Shown: one piece after another, positions 39,430 to 47,766 of the stretch
Layout of the letters: each line of letters begins with the position of its first letter
Numbering within the stretch: the first letter of the stretch is position 1
Origin: Planctomycetota bacterium
GTDB taxonomy: Bacteria > Planctomycetota > Phycisphaerae > Sedimentisphaerales > Anaerohalosphaeraceae
NCBI GenBank assembly: GCA_016873215.1
Contig: VGXU01000005.1
Span: 17,840-81,839, forward strand
Direction of reading: 5' to 3'
Length of the DNA: 64,000 nt
Notes under the pieces: model-generated
Database searches by the model: none
Seen by the model: only the letters and a program-made list of their open reading frames with translations
What the model was told of the DNA's origin: nothing
Translations under genes and position numbers: made by a program

Positions 39430-39490
39430 GTCGATTATATAACGATGGTCATCTGCTGGGGTTTGACACGCCCAACCGTCCAGAAGACCC
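39430..39490 (+). pseudogene. Fossil fragment of a second korA gene
   Basis: This stretch reads VDYITMVICWGLTRPTVQ, which aligns in frame with VDYKTLVICWGSTRTVVE of the korA gene 2 kb downstream (41531-41584). Nucleotide identity is high over about 45 bases, including GGTCATCTGCTGGGGTT. An in-frame TAG lies just upstream and nothing else of the gene remains. It is best explained as the remnant of a duplicated or rearranged korA. Confidence 0.65.
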
Positions 39491-39535
39491 TGCTTTCTCA
39501 TCCCCGCCCCGGATTTCCAATGACCAAAAAACCAC

Positions 39536-39564
39536 TTGAATTATGCTGTTTTTAGGGCTATGAT
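39536..39564 (+). promoter_or_regulatory. Candidate promoter for the rubrerythrin gene
   Basis: TTGAAT (39536-39541), 17 bases, TATGAT (39559-39564). The predicted start is about 35 bases before the rubrerythrin ATG. It may also serve korA, which follows on the same strand. Confidence 0.6.
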
Positions 39565-39604
39565 GCTTCGGTGGGGGGTTGTTGGGCAGAAAGGGTTATG
39601 ACGT

Positions 39605-40087
39605 ATGGATATTTTTGCTTTTGCGATGAAGATGGAAAAGGACGGAGAAACGTTCTATCGCGATCTTGCCCAAAAGACCGCCAATCAGGGAATCGCCAAT
39701 ATCTTTGAGATGCTGGCCGACGAGGAGGTCAAACACTACGGGACAATCAAATCGCTTCAGGGCGGAACTCATCTTGTGGCTGAAACCGACATTCTGGGCC
39801 GGGCGAAAAATATCTTCGAACGGATGCGGGATTTTAATGACCCGCTCCGGATTGACGCCGGCCAGATTGAGCTTTACCGCCAAGCGATGAAGTTCGAAAA
39901 GCAGAGCGAGAATTTCTACCTTGACCGCGCCGACCAAACCAAAGATACCGAACAGAAACAGTTATTTCTGCGCCTGGCTTCGGAAGAGAAAAAACACTGC
40001 TTCCTGCTGGAAAATATTGTGGATTTCGTCTCCCGTCCGCGAAGCTGGCTGGAAAACGCAGAGTTCTTCCACCTCGAAAATTATTAA
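39605..40087 (+). CDS. Rubrerythrin-family di-iron protein
   Basis: The 160-residue ferritin-like protein shows both di-iron half-sites: Glu15 and Glu41-x-x-His44, then Glu98 and Glu128-x-x-His131. There is no C-terminal rubredoxin domain, so this is the short type. Such proteins reduce peroxide or protect iron in anaerobes. An AAAGGG site precedes the ATG. The korA gene begins 45 bases later and may share the transcript, which would link peroxide defence to an oxygen-sensitive enzyme. Confidence 0.88.
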   Translation: MDIFAFAMKMEKDGETFYRDLAQKTANQGIANIFEMLADEEVKHYGTIKSLQGGTHLVAETDILGRAKNIFERMRDFNDPLRIDAGQIELYRQAMKFEKQSENFYLDRADQTKDTEQKQLFLRLASEEKKHCFLLENIVDFVSRPRSWLENAEFFHLENY

Positions 40088-40132
40088 GTCTCCTGTCCGA
40101 GTTTACAAAAAACAGTCTATAGAAAGTTGAAA

Positions 40133-41857
40133 ATGAAAAATGATGTATCTATCGTTCTCACCGGCCAGGCCGGGATGGGCGTCCAGACGGTCGAGCAGCT
40201 TTTGATGCAGATGTTCAGGCTGGCCGGGTTTCACGTCTTCGCCACCAAGGAATATATGTCCCGCGTCCGCGGCGGAATGAATTCCACCTCCATTCGCGTC
40301 AGCGCCGCACCCGTTAGGGCCTGCGTGGACCGCATCGATATCCTCGTCCCGCTCAATAAGGGCGGCATCAGCCACGTTCAAAACCGGCTGTCCAAAGACA
40401 CGCTGATTATCGCCGAAAAAGAAAACTTCGAAGACCGTTCGGATATCGGCCAGCTCGACCTCGTCGATGTGCCGTTCACGAAAATCGCCACAGACCTCGG
40501 CAACAAAATCTATTCGAGCGTTGTTGCCGTGGGGCTGCTGGCGGGATTGTTTGAACTGGAATTATCCATCCTGACCGACTTCATTTCCAAACGTTTCGCG
40601 GGCAAAGACGCGACTATCATTTCCGGCAATCTCGCGGCGGTACAGGCCGGCTATGACATTGGCAAAAAACTGGCTTCGGAGAAAGGACTGAAATTTCAAT
40701 TACAAGCCGACCCGGCCGTCAAAGATCGGATGCTTGTCGGCGGCGCCGAGGCAATCGGGCTGGGAGCCATCGCCGGCGGATGCAATTTCATCGGTGCCTA
40801 TCCGATGTCGCCCTCAACGGGCCTGCTGCAGTTTCTGGCCAAACACGCTGACCAATTCGGAATTGTTGTCGAACAAGCCGAAGACGAAATCGCCGGCATC
40901 AATATGGCGCTCGGCGCCTGGTACGCCGGCGCCCGCGCCGTTGCCAGCACCTCCGGCGGGGGATTTGCCCTGATGACCGAAGGCCTCAGCCTGTGCGGGA
41001 TGATTGAATCGCCGCTGGTAATGCACATCGCCCAGCGGCCTGGTCCAGCGACGGGCCTGCCGACCCGCACCGAACAGGCGGATTTGAAACTGGCGTTATA
41101 CGCCGGGCACGGCGAGTTTCCACGGGCGATTCTGGCGCCGGGTAGTCTCGAAGAAGGCTTTGACTTGATGCGGCGGGCCTTTGATTTAGCCGACAAGACC
41201 CAGTCGCCGATTTTCGTGCTGACCGACCAGTATTTTATCGACACCTACTATACCATCGATCGGCCGGACGTCTCGAAGCTCAGCACCGGACACCAGTTTG
41301 TCAAGACCTACAAGGGCTATAAGCGTTTCGCTCTGACCAAGACCGGCCTGTCGCCGCGCGGTATTCCAGGATTCGGCGACGGCCTCGTCGTTGTTGACAG
41401 CGACGAGCACGATGAAGAAGGTCATATCACCGAAGACCTCGACTTGCGCGTTAAGATGGTTGATAAGCGGCTTGCGAAAATGAAACTGCTCGAACGTGCG
41501 ACAATCAAGCCGACGCTGTGGCCCCCCAGGGTCGATTATAAAACGCTGGTCATCTGCTGGGGTTCGACGCGCACCGTCGTGGAAGAGGCTCTGACCCGGC
41601 TGGGACGCAAAGATATCGCAATGCTGCATTTCGCACAGGTCTGGCCGCTGCATCCAAAAGTGGCCGAATATACCAACAGGGCCAAAAAAGTTATTTGCCT
41701 CGAAGGCAACGCTACCGGCCAATTCGCCAAAATCCTCCGGCTGCAGAAGGATATTGCCATCGATAAGCAAATCCTCAAATACAACGGCCTGCAGTTTTCC
41801 GTCGAAGAAGTGATGGAATATCTGGCGGGCAATGCCCACGGCTTCGCCTCGCGGTAG
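40133..41857 (+). CDS. korA: 2-oxoacid:ferredoxin oxidoreductase, fused gamma-alpha subunit
   Basis: This 574-residue protein fuses the gamma domain (about 1-185, with GQAGMGVQTVEQLL) to the pyrimidine-binding alpha domain (about 195 onward, GGCNFIGAYPMSPSTG). With the beta subunit downstream it oxidatively decarboxylates a 2-oxoacid to an acyl-CoA while reducing ferredoxin. 2-Oxoglutarate is the usual substrate of this subunit arrangement, but branched or aromatic 2-oxoacids are possible. The ATG at 40133 is preferred over the TTG at 40127. A hairpin terminator follows, and korB has a separate promoter. Confidence 0.92.
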   Translation: MKNDVSIVLTGQAGMGVQTVEQLLMQMFRLAGFHVFATKEYMSRVRGGMNSTSIRVSAAPVRACVDRIDILVPLNKGGISHVQNRLSKDTLIIAEKENFEDRSDIGQLDLVDVPFTKIATDLGNKIYSSVVAVGLLAGLFELELSILTDFISKRFAGKDATIISGNLAAVQAGYDIGKKLASEKGLKFQLQADPAVKDRMLVGGAEAIGLGAIAGGCNFIGAYPMSPSTGLLQFLAKHADQFGIVVEQAEDEIAGINMALGAWYAGARAVASTSGGGFALMTEGLSLCGMIESPLVMHIAQRPGPATGLPTRTEQADLKLALYAGHGEFPRAILAPGSLEEGFDLMRRAFDLADKTQSPIFVLTDQYFIDTYYTIDRPDVSKLSTGHQFVKTYKGYKRFALTKTGLSPRGIPGFGDGLVVVDSDEHDEEGHITEDLDLRVKMVDKRLAKMKLLERATIKPTLWPPRVDYKTLVICWGSTRTVVEEALTRLGRKDIAMLHFAQVWPLHPKVAEYTNRAKKVICLEGNATGQFAKILRLQKDIAIDKQILKYNGLQFSVEEVMEYLAGNAHGFASR

Positions 41858-41872
41858 CCTGAATAAATGTAG

Positions 41873-41898
41873 CACAGCCGCCCCCGGCTGTGGTTTTG
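41873..41898 (+). terminator. Hairpin terminator between korA and korB
   Basis: CACAGCCG (41873-41880), a CCCC loop and CGGCTGTG (41885-41892) form an 8-base perfect stem followed by GTTTTG. It resembles a second element near 17240 (TAGCACAG-CGCCC core), so it may be a dispersed repeat used as an attenuator. Confidence 0.6.
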
Positions 41899-41964
41899 TT
41901 GCAGGCTCTTTTCAATCGGCAATCGACAATCGAAAATCGTCAATTTGGTATACTTTGCTCACGC

Positions 41965-41992
41965 TTGCGTGTGCATGTTTATCCTGTATAAT
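41965..41992 (+). promoter_or_regulatory. Candidate promoter for korB
   Basis: TTGCGT (41965-41970), 16 bases, TATAAT (41987-41992), about 30 bases ahead of the korB ATG. It lies just after the korA terminator, so korB could be expressed independently of korA. Confidence 0.55.
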
Positions 41993-42028
41993 AGCAGGAT
42001 AGGAAAATTGGCAGTAAGGAGACACAGA

Positions 42029-42895
42029 ATGGATGCAAAGATATTTGATATGGGGCCGGTGGATATCGCGTGGTGTCCGGGGTGCGGGGATTACCTGATA
42101 TTGAAGGTTCTCAAGCAGGCGCTGGCGGAGCTGGAGATCGGGCCGGAACGGCTTGTGATGGTCTCGGGCATCGGGCAGGCGGCGAAAATCCCGCATTATT
42201 TTCGCTGCAACGCCTTCAACGGTCTGCATGGCCGGGCGCTGTCGCCGGCGTTTGCGATACAGATGTCGAATCCGGAGCTTGTGGTCATCGCCGAAAGCGG
42301 CGACGGCGATATGTACGGCGAAGGCGGCAATCACTGGACGCATACCATCCGGCGGAATCCCAACATCACCAACATCGTCCACAACAATATGGTCTATGGG
42401 CTGACCAAGGGGCAGGCGTCGCCGACGAGCCGGTGCGGGTTTGTCACGCCGGTGCAGATTAACGGCGTGATTAATGAGCCGTTTAATCCGCTGGCGGCGG
42501 CGATCGCGTTGGACGCATCGTTCGTCGCGAGGGTGTTTATCGGCGACCAGGAAAAATCGAAGGACGTTCTCAAAAAGGCCATCTTGCACAACGGCTACGC
42601 GCTGGTGGATATTTTTCAGCCGTGCGTGTCGTTTAATAAGGTCAATACGTTCCAGTGGTTCAAGGACAACACGTATAATCTCGAGGACGGGTACGACCCG
42701 ACGAATCGAACGGAAGCGTTCAAGCGGGCCTGCGAGGAATCGGGCGGCGGGAAGCTGCCGCTGGGGATTTTTTATATCAATCCGAATAAGAAGCCGTATC
42801 ACGAACTGGCCGGGACGTATAAGACCGACCGGCGGCCTTTGTATCAGCGGCTGCCGCAAATGGAAAAATTGCAAAGTCTATTGAACACGATTTAA
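42029..42895 (+). CDS. korB: 2-oxoacid:ferredoxin oxidoreductase beta subunit
   Basis: This 288-residue thiamine-diphosphate-binding subunit has the AWCPGCGDY motif (Cys16, Cys19) and the GDGD magnesium/TPP motif at 91-94 completed by the downstream HNN. It pairs with the fused alpha-gamma protein encoded upstream. The ATG at 42029 has an AAGGAG site; the longer frame upstream crosses the promoter. Confidence 0.93.
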   Translation: MDAKIFDMGPVDIAWCPGCGDYLILKVLKQALAELEIGPERLVMVSGIGQAAKIPHYFRCNAFNGLHGRALSPAFAIQMSNPELVVIAESGDGDMYGEGGNHWTHTIRRNPNITNIVHNNMVYGLTKGQASPTSRCGFVTPVQINGVINEPFNPLAAAIALDASFVARVFIGDQEKSKDVLKKAILHNGYALVDIFQPCVSFNKVNTFQWFKDNTYNLEDGYDPTNRTEAFKRACEESGGGKLPLGIFYINPNKKPYHELAGTYKTDRRPLYQRLPQMEKLQSLLNTI

Positions 42896-42906
42896 GGCGG
42901 AATTTT

Positions 42907-43860
42907 ATGAGCACACCCTCTTCTGAAATGGAATTGAAAGACATTTTCACGTCGGCACAATTCAAGGCTATCGAGTCATCCTTTGTGTCGAAATATGGAA
43001 TGCCGCTGGAAAGCTGCGGCACTAACGGTAAGGAATCGCTGTCGCTGTGCAGTTCGCCGTGTCATCCGTATTTTTGCCGGGTGATTCGCAATTCGCGTCC
43101 GGGTGCGGTGCGGTGCCGGCGGGATCGGCGGCGATGGATGAATATTGCGATACAGACGGGAAAGCCGCATATCGACGTTTGCCACGCGGGGATTATGCTC
43201 GGGTGTGTGCCGGTGGTGTACAGAGGGACGCAGTTTGGCGGAGTGTTTTTCGGCAAGTGCCTGCTGAAGAAGCCGGGCAAGGCGTTCGGGCGGGAATTTC
43301 GCGGGCGGTTTAAGGGATTTCGTTTTGACGGGGATGAAGTCAGGCGAGCGGCGGGGCGGCTGAAAATTGTTCCCGAACGGCAGCTTGTCCGAGCGGGGGA
43401 GTTTTTGCAGTCGCGGCTGAAGCGGGCGCTTGTGCCGGCAAAGGTGAAGGTTTTGCGTGAGCAAAGTGCCCTGCGCCGGGCCGAGAAAGAAAGCAAACGC
43501 AAACGCCTGCGGGCCGCCATGCCGTATATCTCTGAATCCTCGGCTATTTGGCCTGCGATGGAATATATGAATCATCATTACGACCGGCCGATTACGCTGG
43601 CCGAGATTACGCGAACGACTAAATTAAGCGAATCCCGCCTGTCGCATCTGTTCACGGAGAAGATGGGCATCACGCTGTTCGATTATCTGACGCGGGTGCG
43701 CATCCGCAACGCCAAGCGGCTGCTGCAGACGACCGACTGGGAATGCCTTCAAATCGGCCCGGCGGTCGGCTATGATAATCAGAGCTATTTTATGCGAACT
43801 TTTAAGCGGCTGGCGGGAGCGACGCCGCAGCGATGGCGTATACGGAACAAACATAAATAG
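42907..43860 (+). CDS. PocR-AraC transcriptional regulator
   Basis: The 317-residue protein joins an N-terminal PocR-like ligand domain (about 15-170, several cysteines including CSSPCHPYFC) to a C-terminal AraC pair of helix-turn-helix motifs (about 215-312, with TLAEITRTTKLSESRLSHLF and QIGPAVGYDNQSYFMRTFKR). In Salmonella, PocR activates propanediol and cobalamin genes in response to 1,2-propanediol. It starts 11 bases after korB and is probably co-transcribed with it. Candidate targets include korB itself and the fuc genes 2 kb downstream, but this is not proven. Confidence 0.85.
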   Translation: MSTPSSEMELKDIFTSAQFKAIESSFVSKYGMPLESCGTNGKESLSLCSSPCHPYFCRVIRNSRPGAVRCRRDRRRWMNIAIQTGKPHIDVCHAGIMLGCVPVVYRGTQFGGVFFGKCLLKKPGKAFGREFRGRFKGFRFDGDEVRRAAGRLKIVPERQLVRAGEFLQSRLKRALVPAKVKVLREQSALRRAEKESKRKRLRAAMPYISESSAIWPAMEYMNHHYDRPITLAEITRTTKLSESRLSHLFTEKMGITLFDYLTRVRIRNAKRLLQTTDWECLQIGPAVGYDNQSYFMRTFKRLAGATPQRWRIRNKHK

Positions 43861-43872
43861 GACGATAGCTGT

Positions 43873-44601
43873 ATGGCACTTGTCGCTGAGGTTTTGACGC
43901 CATTTGCTTCCCGGCGGGGCAGGGGTATCCGTCGTCGGCTGATTTCACTGGCCGTGATGGCGCTGGCTAATCTTCTGCCGGTTCTCGGCTTTGTTTTTTT
44001 CAATTGGAATCTGTACGAGCTGATGACGCTTTACTGGGCGGAGAATGTGATTATCGGCGCCTTTACGGTGCTGAAGATGTTGAATGTTGATAACAATTCC
44101 GTGGCGGATGACAGAGAAATTTTGACGGCGGTGCCGTCTTTTTTTGCATATTTTTTGTTTTGTTTCTTTCATGCGTTGATGATTCAGTTTATGTTTCAAA
44201 AGTTTCTTCCGCCGCTGACGCCCGAGGAGACCTGGCTTGAGGGCTGGCATCGGATGAACGATTTTTTTCATTTTACTTTTGTGCAGTTGAAATGGGTGGT
44301 GCTGGCGATGGCGCTGAGTCATGGTTTTTCTTATGTGTATGATTACAATCTCGGCGGAGAAAAATACCGCACTACGCTCAGGAAGCTGTGGTTCCTGCCC
44401 GGCGGAAGATTGGTGGTGATGATGGCAATTATTATGGTTGCTGCCTGGCAGCTTGAAGCGATGAGTTCGCTCACGGTATTTACGGTTATCATTACAGTGA
44501 AGATTATGCTGGAATGGTTGTTTGACGGAGTAAGACGGGCGGCCACGGCGGAGCCGTTTGAGAAAACACCGAGCCTGAAAAAATCTGACTTGTCTTTCTG
44601 A
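43873..44601 (+). CDS. DUF6498-type polytopic membrane protein
   Basis: The 242-residue protein has about five or six membrane helices. The segment NWNLYELMTLYWAENVIIG is characteristic of DUF6498. The function of the family is unknown. It begins 12 bases after the PocR-AraC gene and could be the third cistron of that transcript. Confidence 0.75.
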   Translation: MALVAEVLTPFASRRGRGIRRRLISLAVMALANLLPVLGFVFFNWNLYELMTLYWAENVIIGAFTVLKMLNVDNNSVADDREILTAVPSFFAYFLFCFFHALMIQFMFQKFLPPLTPEETWLEGWHRMNDFFHFTFVQLKWVVLAMALSHGFSYVYDYNLGGEKYRTTLRKLWFLPGGRLVVMMAIIMVAAWQLEAMSSLTVFTVIITVKIMLEWLFDGVRRAATAEPFEKTPSLKKSDLSF

Positions 44602-44687
44602 CGTCCGAGAATAAATCCGTTTTTGCGACTTTTATCCGTGAATTTCCGTTCATCCTGCTTTTTCATTCCATCGCGGGCCAGTTATGT

Positions 44688-44716
44688 TTGTTAAAAAACC
44701 CCAAATTTGATATGAT
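44688..44716 (+). promoter_or_regulatory. Candidate promoter of the C39-like membrane peptidase gene
   Basis: TTGTTA (44688-44693), 17 bases, TATGAT (44711-44716), about 32 bases before the GTG start. It lies inside the open frame that begins at 44688, which shows that frame's first codons are not translated. Confidence 0.6.
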
Positions 44717-44747
44717 AAGGATCAGAAAGGTTTTGGGGAGAAAACAC

Positions 44748-45566
44748 GTGCTGAACCCGTGGATAGAAACCATTGTTGTGGGTGTGCTTGCGCTGGTCGG
44801 CCTGCTGGCGGGGATAGGGATTTCCCGCAGAGGCAAAGGGGCCGGGGTGGGGGCGTGTTTTTGCGTCGTGATAGTCATCCTGGCTTTGGCGGCGGGATGG
44901 CTGATTCCGGTGAATATGAACACGCCGATTGTGTTTGCGCTGATTTGCGGGCGGGCGCGATTTGCGCTGCTGGCGTTTATCGTGCCGCTGGCGCTTGCGG
45001 CGGCCCGGCCGTACCTGCCATATAAGATAGAACGGCAGGGCATTGTCGTTTTGATTGCCCTGTCGATTTATGTTTTTGCCGTGTTTCCGTTTTTGGGAGC
45101 GGCGATAGCGGCCGGCGCGTTGAAGGAACTTCCTGTTATGTATGACTCCGACGGCGTCTGTCTGCAAAATACGCCCTATACCTGCGGGCCCGCCGCGGCG
45201 GCCACCGCTCTGCGTCAATTCGGGCTGGATGTCTCGGAAGGACAAATCGCCGTTCTGAGTCGAAGCTGTCCGCTGATCGGCACTTCCGATTACGACCTGA
45301 CGCGGGCAATCGGACAGGTTGTTTCCGGGCGGGCGGTGGAAAGCTCTTATGGCCAGTGGAATGAAATTCCAAAATTGACGGACCATCAGGTTTTGCTGGC
45401 GATGCTGCGGCAGCGGTACTGGTCCAATCATTGCGTGCTGATTGTCAAGATGACGGACAACGCGGTTGTTTTTGCCGACCCCGCGGAAGGGCTGATTACG
45501 CTGTCCAAAAAGCGATTTCTGGACCTCTGGACGGGCCGGGGCATTCTTCTGCAAAACAATTCATAG
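44748..45566 (+). CDS. Membrane protein with C39-type cysteine peptidase domain
   Basis: The 272-residue product has four membrane helices (about 8-24, 36-54, 60-84, 98-122) followed by a C39-like domain with Cys146 in the YTCGPAAAATALRQFG motif, His228 in NHCVLI and Asp244 in FADPAEG, a complete catalytic triad. C39 peptidases cleave after double glycine in leader peptides, but no such substrate is evident nearby. The start GTG at 44748 has GGGGAG seven bases upstream. It could process an unknown peptide or degrade envelope peptides. Confidence 0.75.
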   Translation: MLNPWIETIVVGVLALVGLLAGIGISRRGKGAGVGACFCVVIVILALAAGWLIPVNMNTPIVFALICGRARFALLAFIVPLALAAARPYLPYKIERQGIVVLIALSIYVFAVFPFLGAAIAAGALKELPVMYDSDGVCLQNTPYTCGPAAAATALRQFGLDVSEGQIAVLSRSCPLIGTSDYDLTRAIGQVVSGRAVESSYGQWNEIPKLTDHQVLLAMLRQRYWSNHCVLIVKMTDNAVVFADPAEGLITLSKKRFLDLWTGRGILLQNNS

Positions 45567-45605
45567 CCGGGATATTTCAGCGATTTCTTGATACGGATGA
45601 ATTTT

Positions 45606-45779
45606 CTAAGACTGTTTGCGGCATTCCACCGGCGTCCTACCCATTTCTCTGTAAAAAATCCGTGAGACATGATTCATATCTGCAAAGCCGAGGTCATAGG
45701 CGATTTTCTGTACCGTATGATTTGTGTTTCGTAATAATTCTGCGAACTGCCGGATGCGAGTTCTGCGCAAAATGGGAGA
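45606..45779 (-). pseudogene. Remnant of an AraC-family regulator
   Basis: Read on the minus strand this gives RIRQFAELLRNTNHTVQKIA followed by YDLGFADMNHVSRIFYREMG and RTPVECRKQS, then TAG. That is the second helix-turn-helix of an AraC protein. It is preceded by an in-frame TAA, so nearly all of the gene is gone. It sits directly in front of the fuc operon, where a fucose regulator (FucR-like) might have been. Confidence 0.65.
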
Positions 45780-45800
45780 TTAATTTACGCAAAAGGGCAT

Positions 45801-45828
45801 TTACAGATTTTACGTTTCGGGGTATAGT
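45801..45828 (+). promoter_or_regulatory. Candidate promoter for the fucP-fucU-fucI genes
   Basis: TTACAG (45801-45806), 16 bases, TATAGT (45823-45828), roughly 100 bases before the fucP ATG. It is a moderate match and would suit an activator-dependent promoter. Confidence 0.4.
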
Positions 45829-45928
45829 TCTCCTGTTAGAGAAAGTGTTTCGGTTGCTGAAAATGATAGTGCAGGTGTCGTAAAGAGGTGCGTTGTACGC
45901 TTATAACACTCTTGGCGAAAGGTTTTTT

Positions 45929-47269
45929 ATGGCGAAAAATCTATTGGGTAAGATGCCGAGTTCCGGGTCGCCGGCGCCGGTTATTCCCAAAGAAATGATT
46001 TTCTCGTTTGTTTTGGTGACCACTTTATTTTCGCTGTGGGGGTTTGCCAACGATATTACCAACCCGATGGTGGCGGCATTCAAAAACATTCTGCTGATCA
46101 GCAATTTTGAAAGTTCGCTGGTGCAGTTTGCTTTTTACGGCGGATATTGCGTGATGGCTTTTCCGGCGGCGCTGTTTATCAAACGGTTCAGCTACAAAAC
46201 CGGCATTCTTGTCGGACTTGCACTCTATGCCATCGGCTGCCTGATGTTCATCCCGTCGGGCTGGATGATGGCCTTCTGGGCTTTTCTGATTTCCTATTTT
46301 GTAATGACGTGCGGCCTGTCATTTCTCGAAACCAGCGCCAACCCGTACATTTTATCCATGGGGGACGAGAAAACGTCCACCCGGCGTTTAAATTTTGCCC
46401 AGGCATTTAACCCGATGGGGTCGCTGATCGGGATGCTGGTCGCCAGAAACCTGATTCTGGCCAAACTCGATAAAACCGATGAGGCGGGTCGGCGTCTAAT
46501 GCAGACGTCGGCGCCGGAACAATTCGCCGCAATTCGACAGCATGATATCGATGCGATCATCGGTCCCTATCTGGTTCTTGGATTGGTGGTGCTGGCGGCT
46601 TTCATCGTGTTTGCGATTGCCCGCCTGCCGCGCGCCGGCGAAGGCGATAGAACCCTGCATCTGGGTTCGACGCTCAAACGGTTGTTCACCAATGCCAAAT
46701 ACATCGAAGGGGTTGTTGCGCAGGCTTTCTATGTCGGCGCCCAGATTATGTGCTGGACGTTTATCATTCAGTACGCCGAGAACGAACTGGGCCTGACTAA
46801 AACTCAGGGACAGGCGTATAATATGTACGCAATGGGTATCTTTGTCAGTAGCCGTTTTGTTTGTACCTATCTGCTTAAATACTTCAGTCCGGGCGGATTG
46901 CTGATGTCATTGGCTCTGGGCGGACTGACGCTGACGGGCGGGACAATTTTTATCAAAGGGATGATGGGGTTGTATTGCCTTGTTGGTATTTCGGCCTGTA
47001 TGTCACTGATGTTCCCGACGATTTACGGCATTGCTCTCAAGGGTCTTGGCGATGACGCGAAATTGGGAGCGGCGGGGCTGATTATGGCTATCGGCGGCGG
47101 CTGCCTGATGCCGCCGGTGCAGGGGTGGATTATGGATCAGAGCGCCTTTAATCTGGGCTTTATGACTCTGTCGAGCACGCGGATGTCTTTTGTTCTGCCG
47201 CTGATCTGCTTTGTGGTTATCATTCTCTATGGCCTCAGAACATCCATGATCCACCTCCATACTGAGTAA
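45929..47269 (+). CDS. fucP: L-fucose permease, MFS family (FucP-like)
   Basis: This 446-residue transporter has 12 membrane helices and the FucP hallmarks, including FSLWGFANDITNP and SANPYIL. FucP imports L-fucose with protons. Specificity for fucose rather than another sugar is supported by the following fucU and fucI genes. The ATG at 45929 is preferred with an AAAGG site. Start-to-stop spacing to fucU is 27 bases. Confidence 0.9.
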   Translation: MAKNLLGKMPSSGSPAPVIPKEMIFSFVLVTTLFSLWGFANDITNPMVAAFKNILLISNFESSLVQFAFYGGYCVMAFPAALFIKRFSYKTGILVGLALYAIGCLMFIPSGWMMAFWAFLISYFVMTCGLSFLETSANPYILSMGDEKTSTRRLNFAQAFNPMGSLIGMLVARNLILAKLDKTDEAGRRLMQTSAPEQFAAIRQHDIDAIIGPYLVLGLVVLAAFIVFAIARLPRAGEGDRTLHLGSTLKRLFTNAKYIEGVVAQAFYVGAQIMCWTFIIQYAENELGLTKTQGQAYNMYAMGIFVSSRFVCTYLLKYFSPGGLLMSLALGGLTLTGGTIFIKGMMGLYCLVGISACMSLMFPTIYGIALKGLGDDAKLGAAGLIMAIGGGCLMPPVQGWIMDQSAFNLGFMTLSSTRMSFVLPLICFVVIILYGLRTSMIHLHTE

Positions 47270-47296
47270 CGTTCCTGAAAGAGAAAGGATAAAAAT

Positions 47297-47728
47297 ATGC
47301 TGAAAAATATTTCTTCAATATTATCGCCGGAACTGCTGAAGGTTCTGATGGAAATGGGGCACGGGGACGAAATCGTGATTGCTGACGGCAATTTTCCCGC
47401 CGCCTCCATTGCTCAGCGGCTCATCCGTGCCGATGGGCACAGCGTTCCGCCGATTCTGGAAGCCGTTTTAAAACTGTTTCCCCTGGATATCTATGTGAAA
47501 AAGCCCGTCGCATTAATGCAGCTTGTGCCGGGTGATACGGTCAAGACGCCGATCTGGGAAGAGTATCGCAGTATTATCAAGGCTAGCGGTGAAAAGTTTG
47601 ATGATTTTGAAAATGTGGAGCGGTTCGCATTTTATGAACGAGCCCGCAAGGCGTATGCCGTCATCGCAACCAGCGAATCGGCGCTGTATGCCAATATCAT
47701 TTTGAAAAAAGGTGTAGTGGTTTCGTAA
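47297..47728 (+). CDS. fucU: L-fucose mutarotase (RbsD/FucU family)
   Basis: The 143-residue enzyme interconverts the alpha and beta anomers of L-fucose. It has the family N terminus LMEMGHGDEIVIADGNFP with the conserved His and Asp, and the C-terminal region around FYERARKAYAVIATSE. It lies between permease and isomerase, in keeping with an L-fucose uptake and isomerisation unit. Confidence 0.92.
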   Translation: MLKNISSILSPELLKVLMEMGHGDEIVIADGNFPAASIAQRLIRADGHSVPPILEAVLKLFPLDIYVKKPVALMQLVPGDTVKTPIWEEYRSIIKASGEKFDDFENVERFAFYERARKAYAVIATSESALYANIILKKGVVVS

Positions 47729-47766
47729 ATGGTCAATAAAAATGTTTACTTGGCAGGAGATTTCAA

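Noticed and set aside
41912..42874. 320-codon minus-strand frame
   Set aside because: Antisense to korB, which has clear thiamine-diphosphate motifs.
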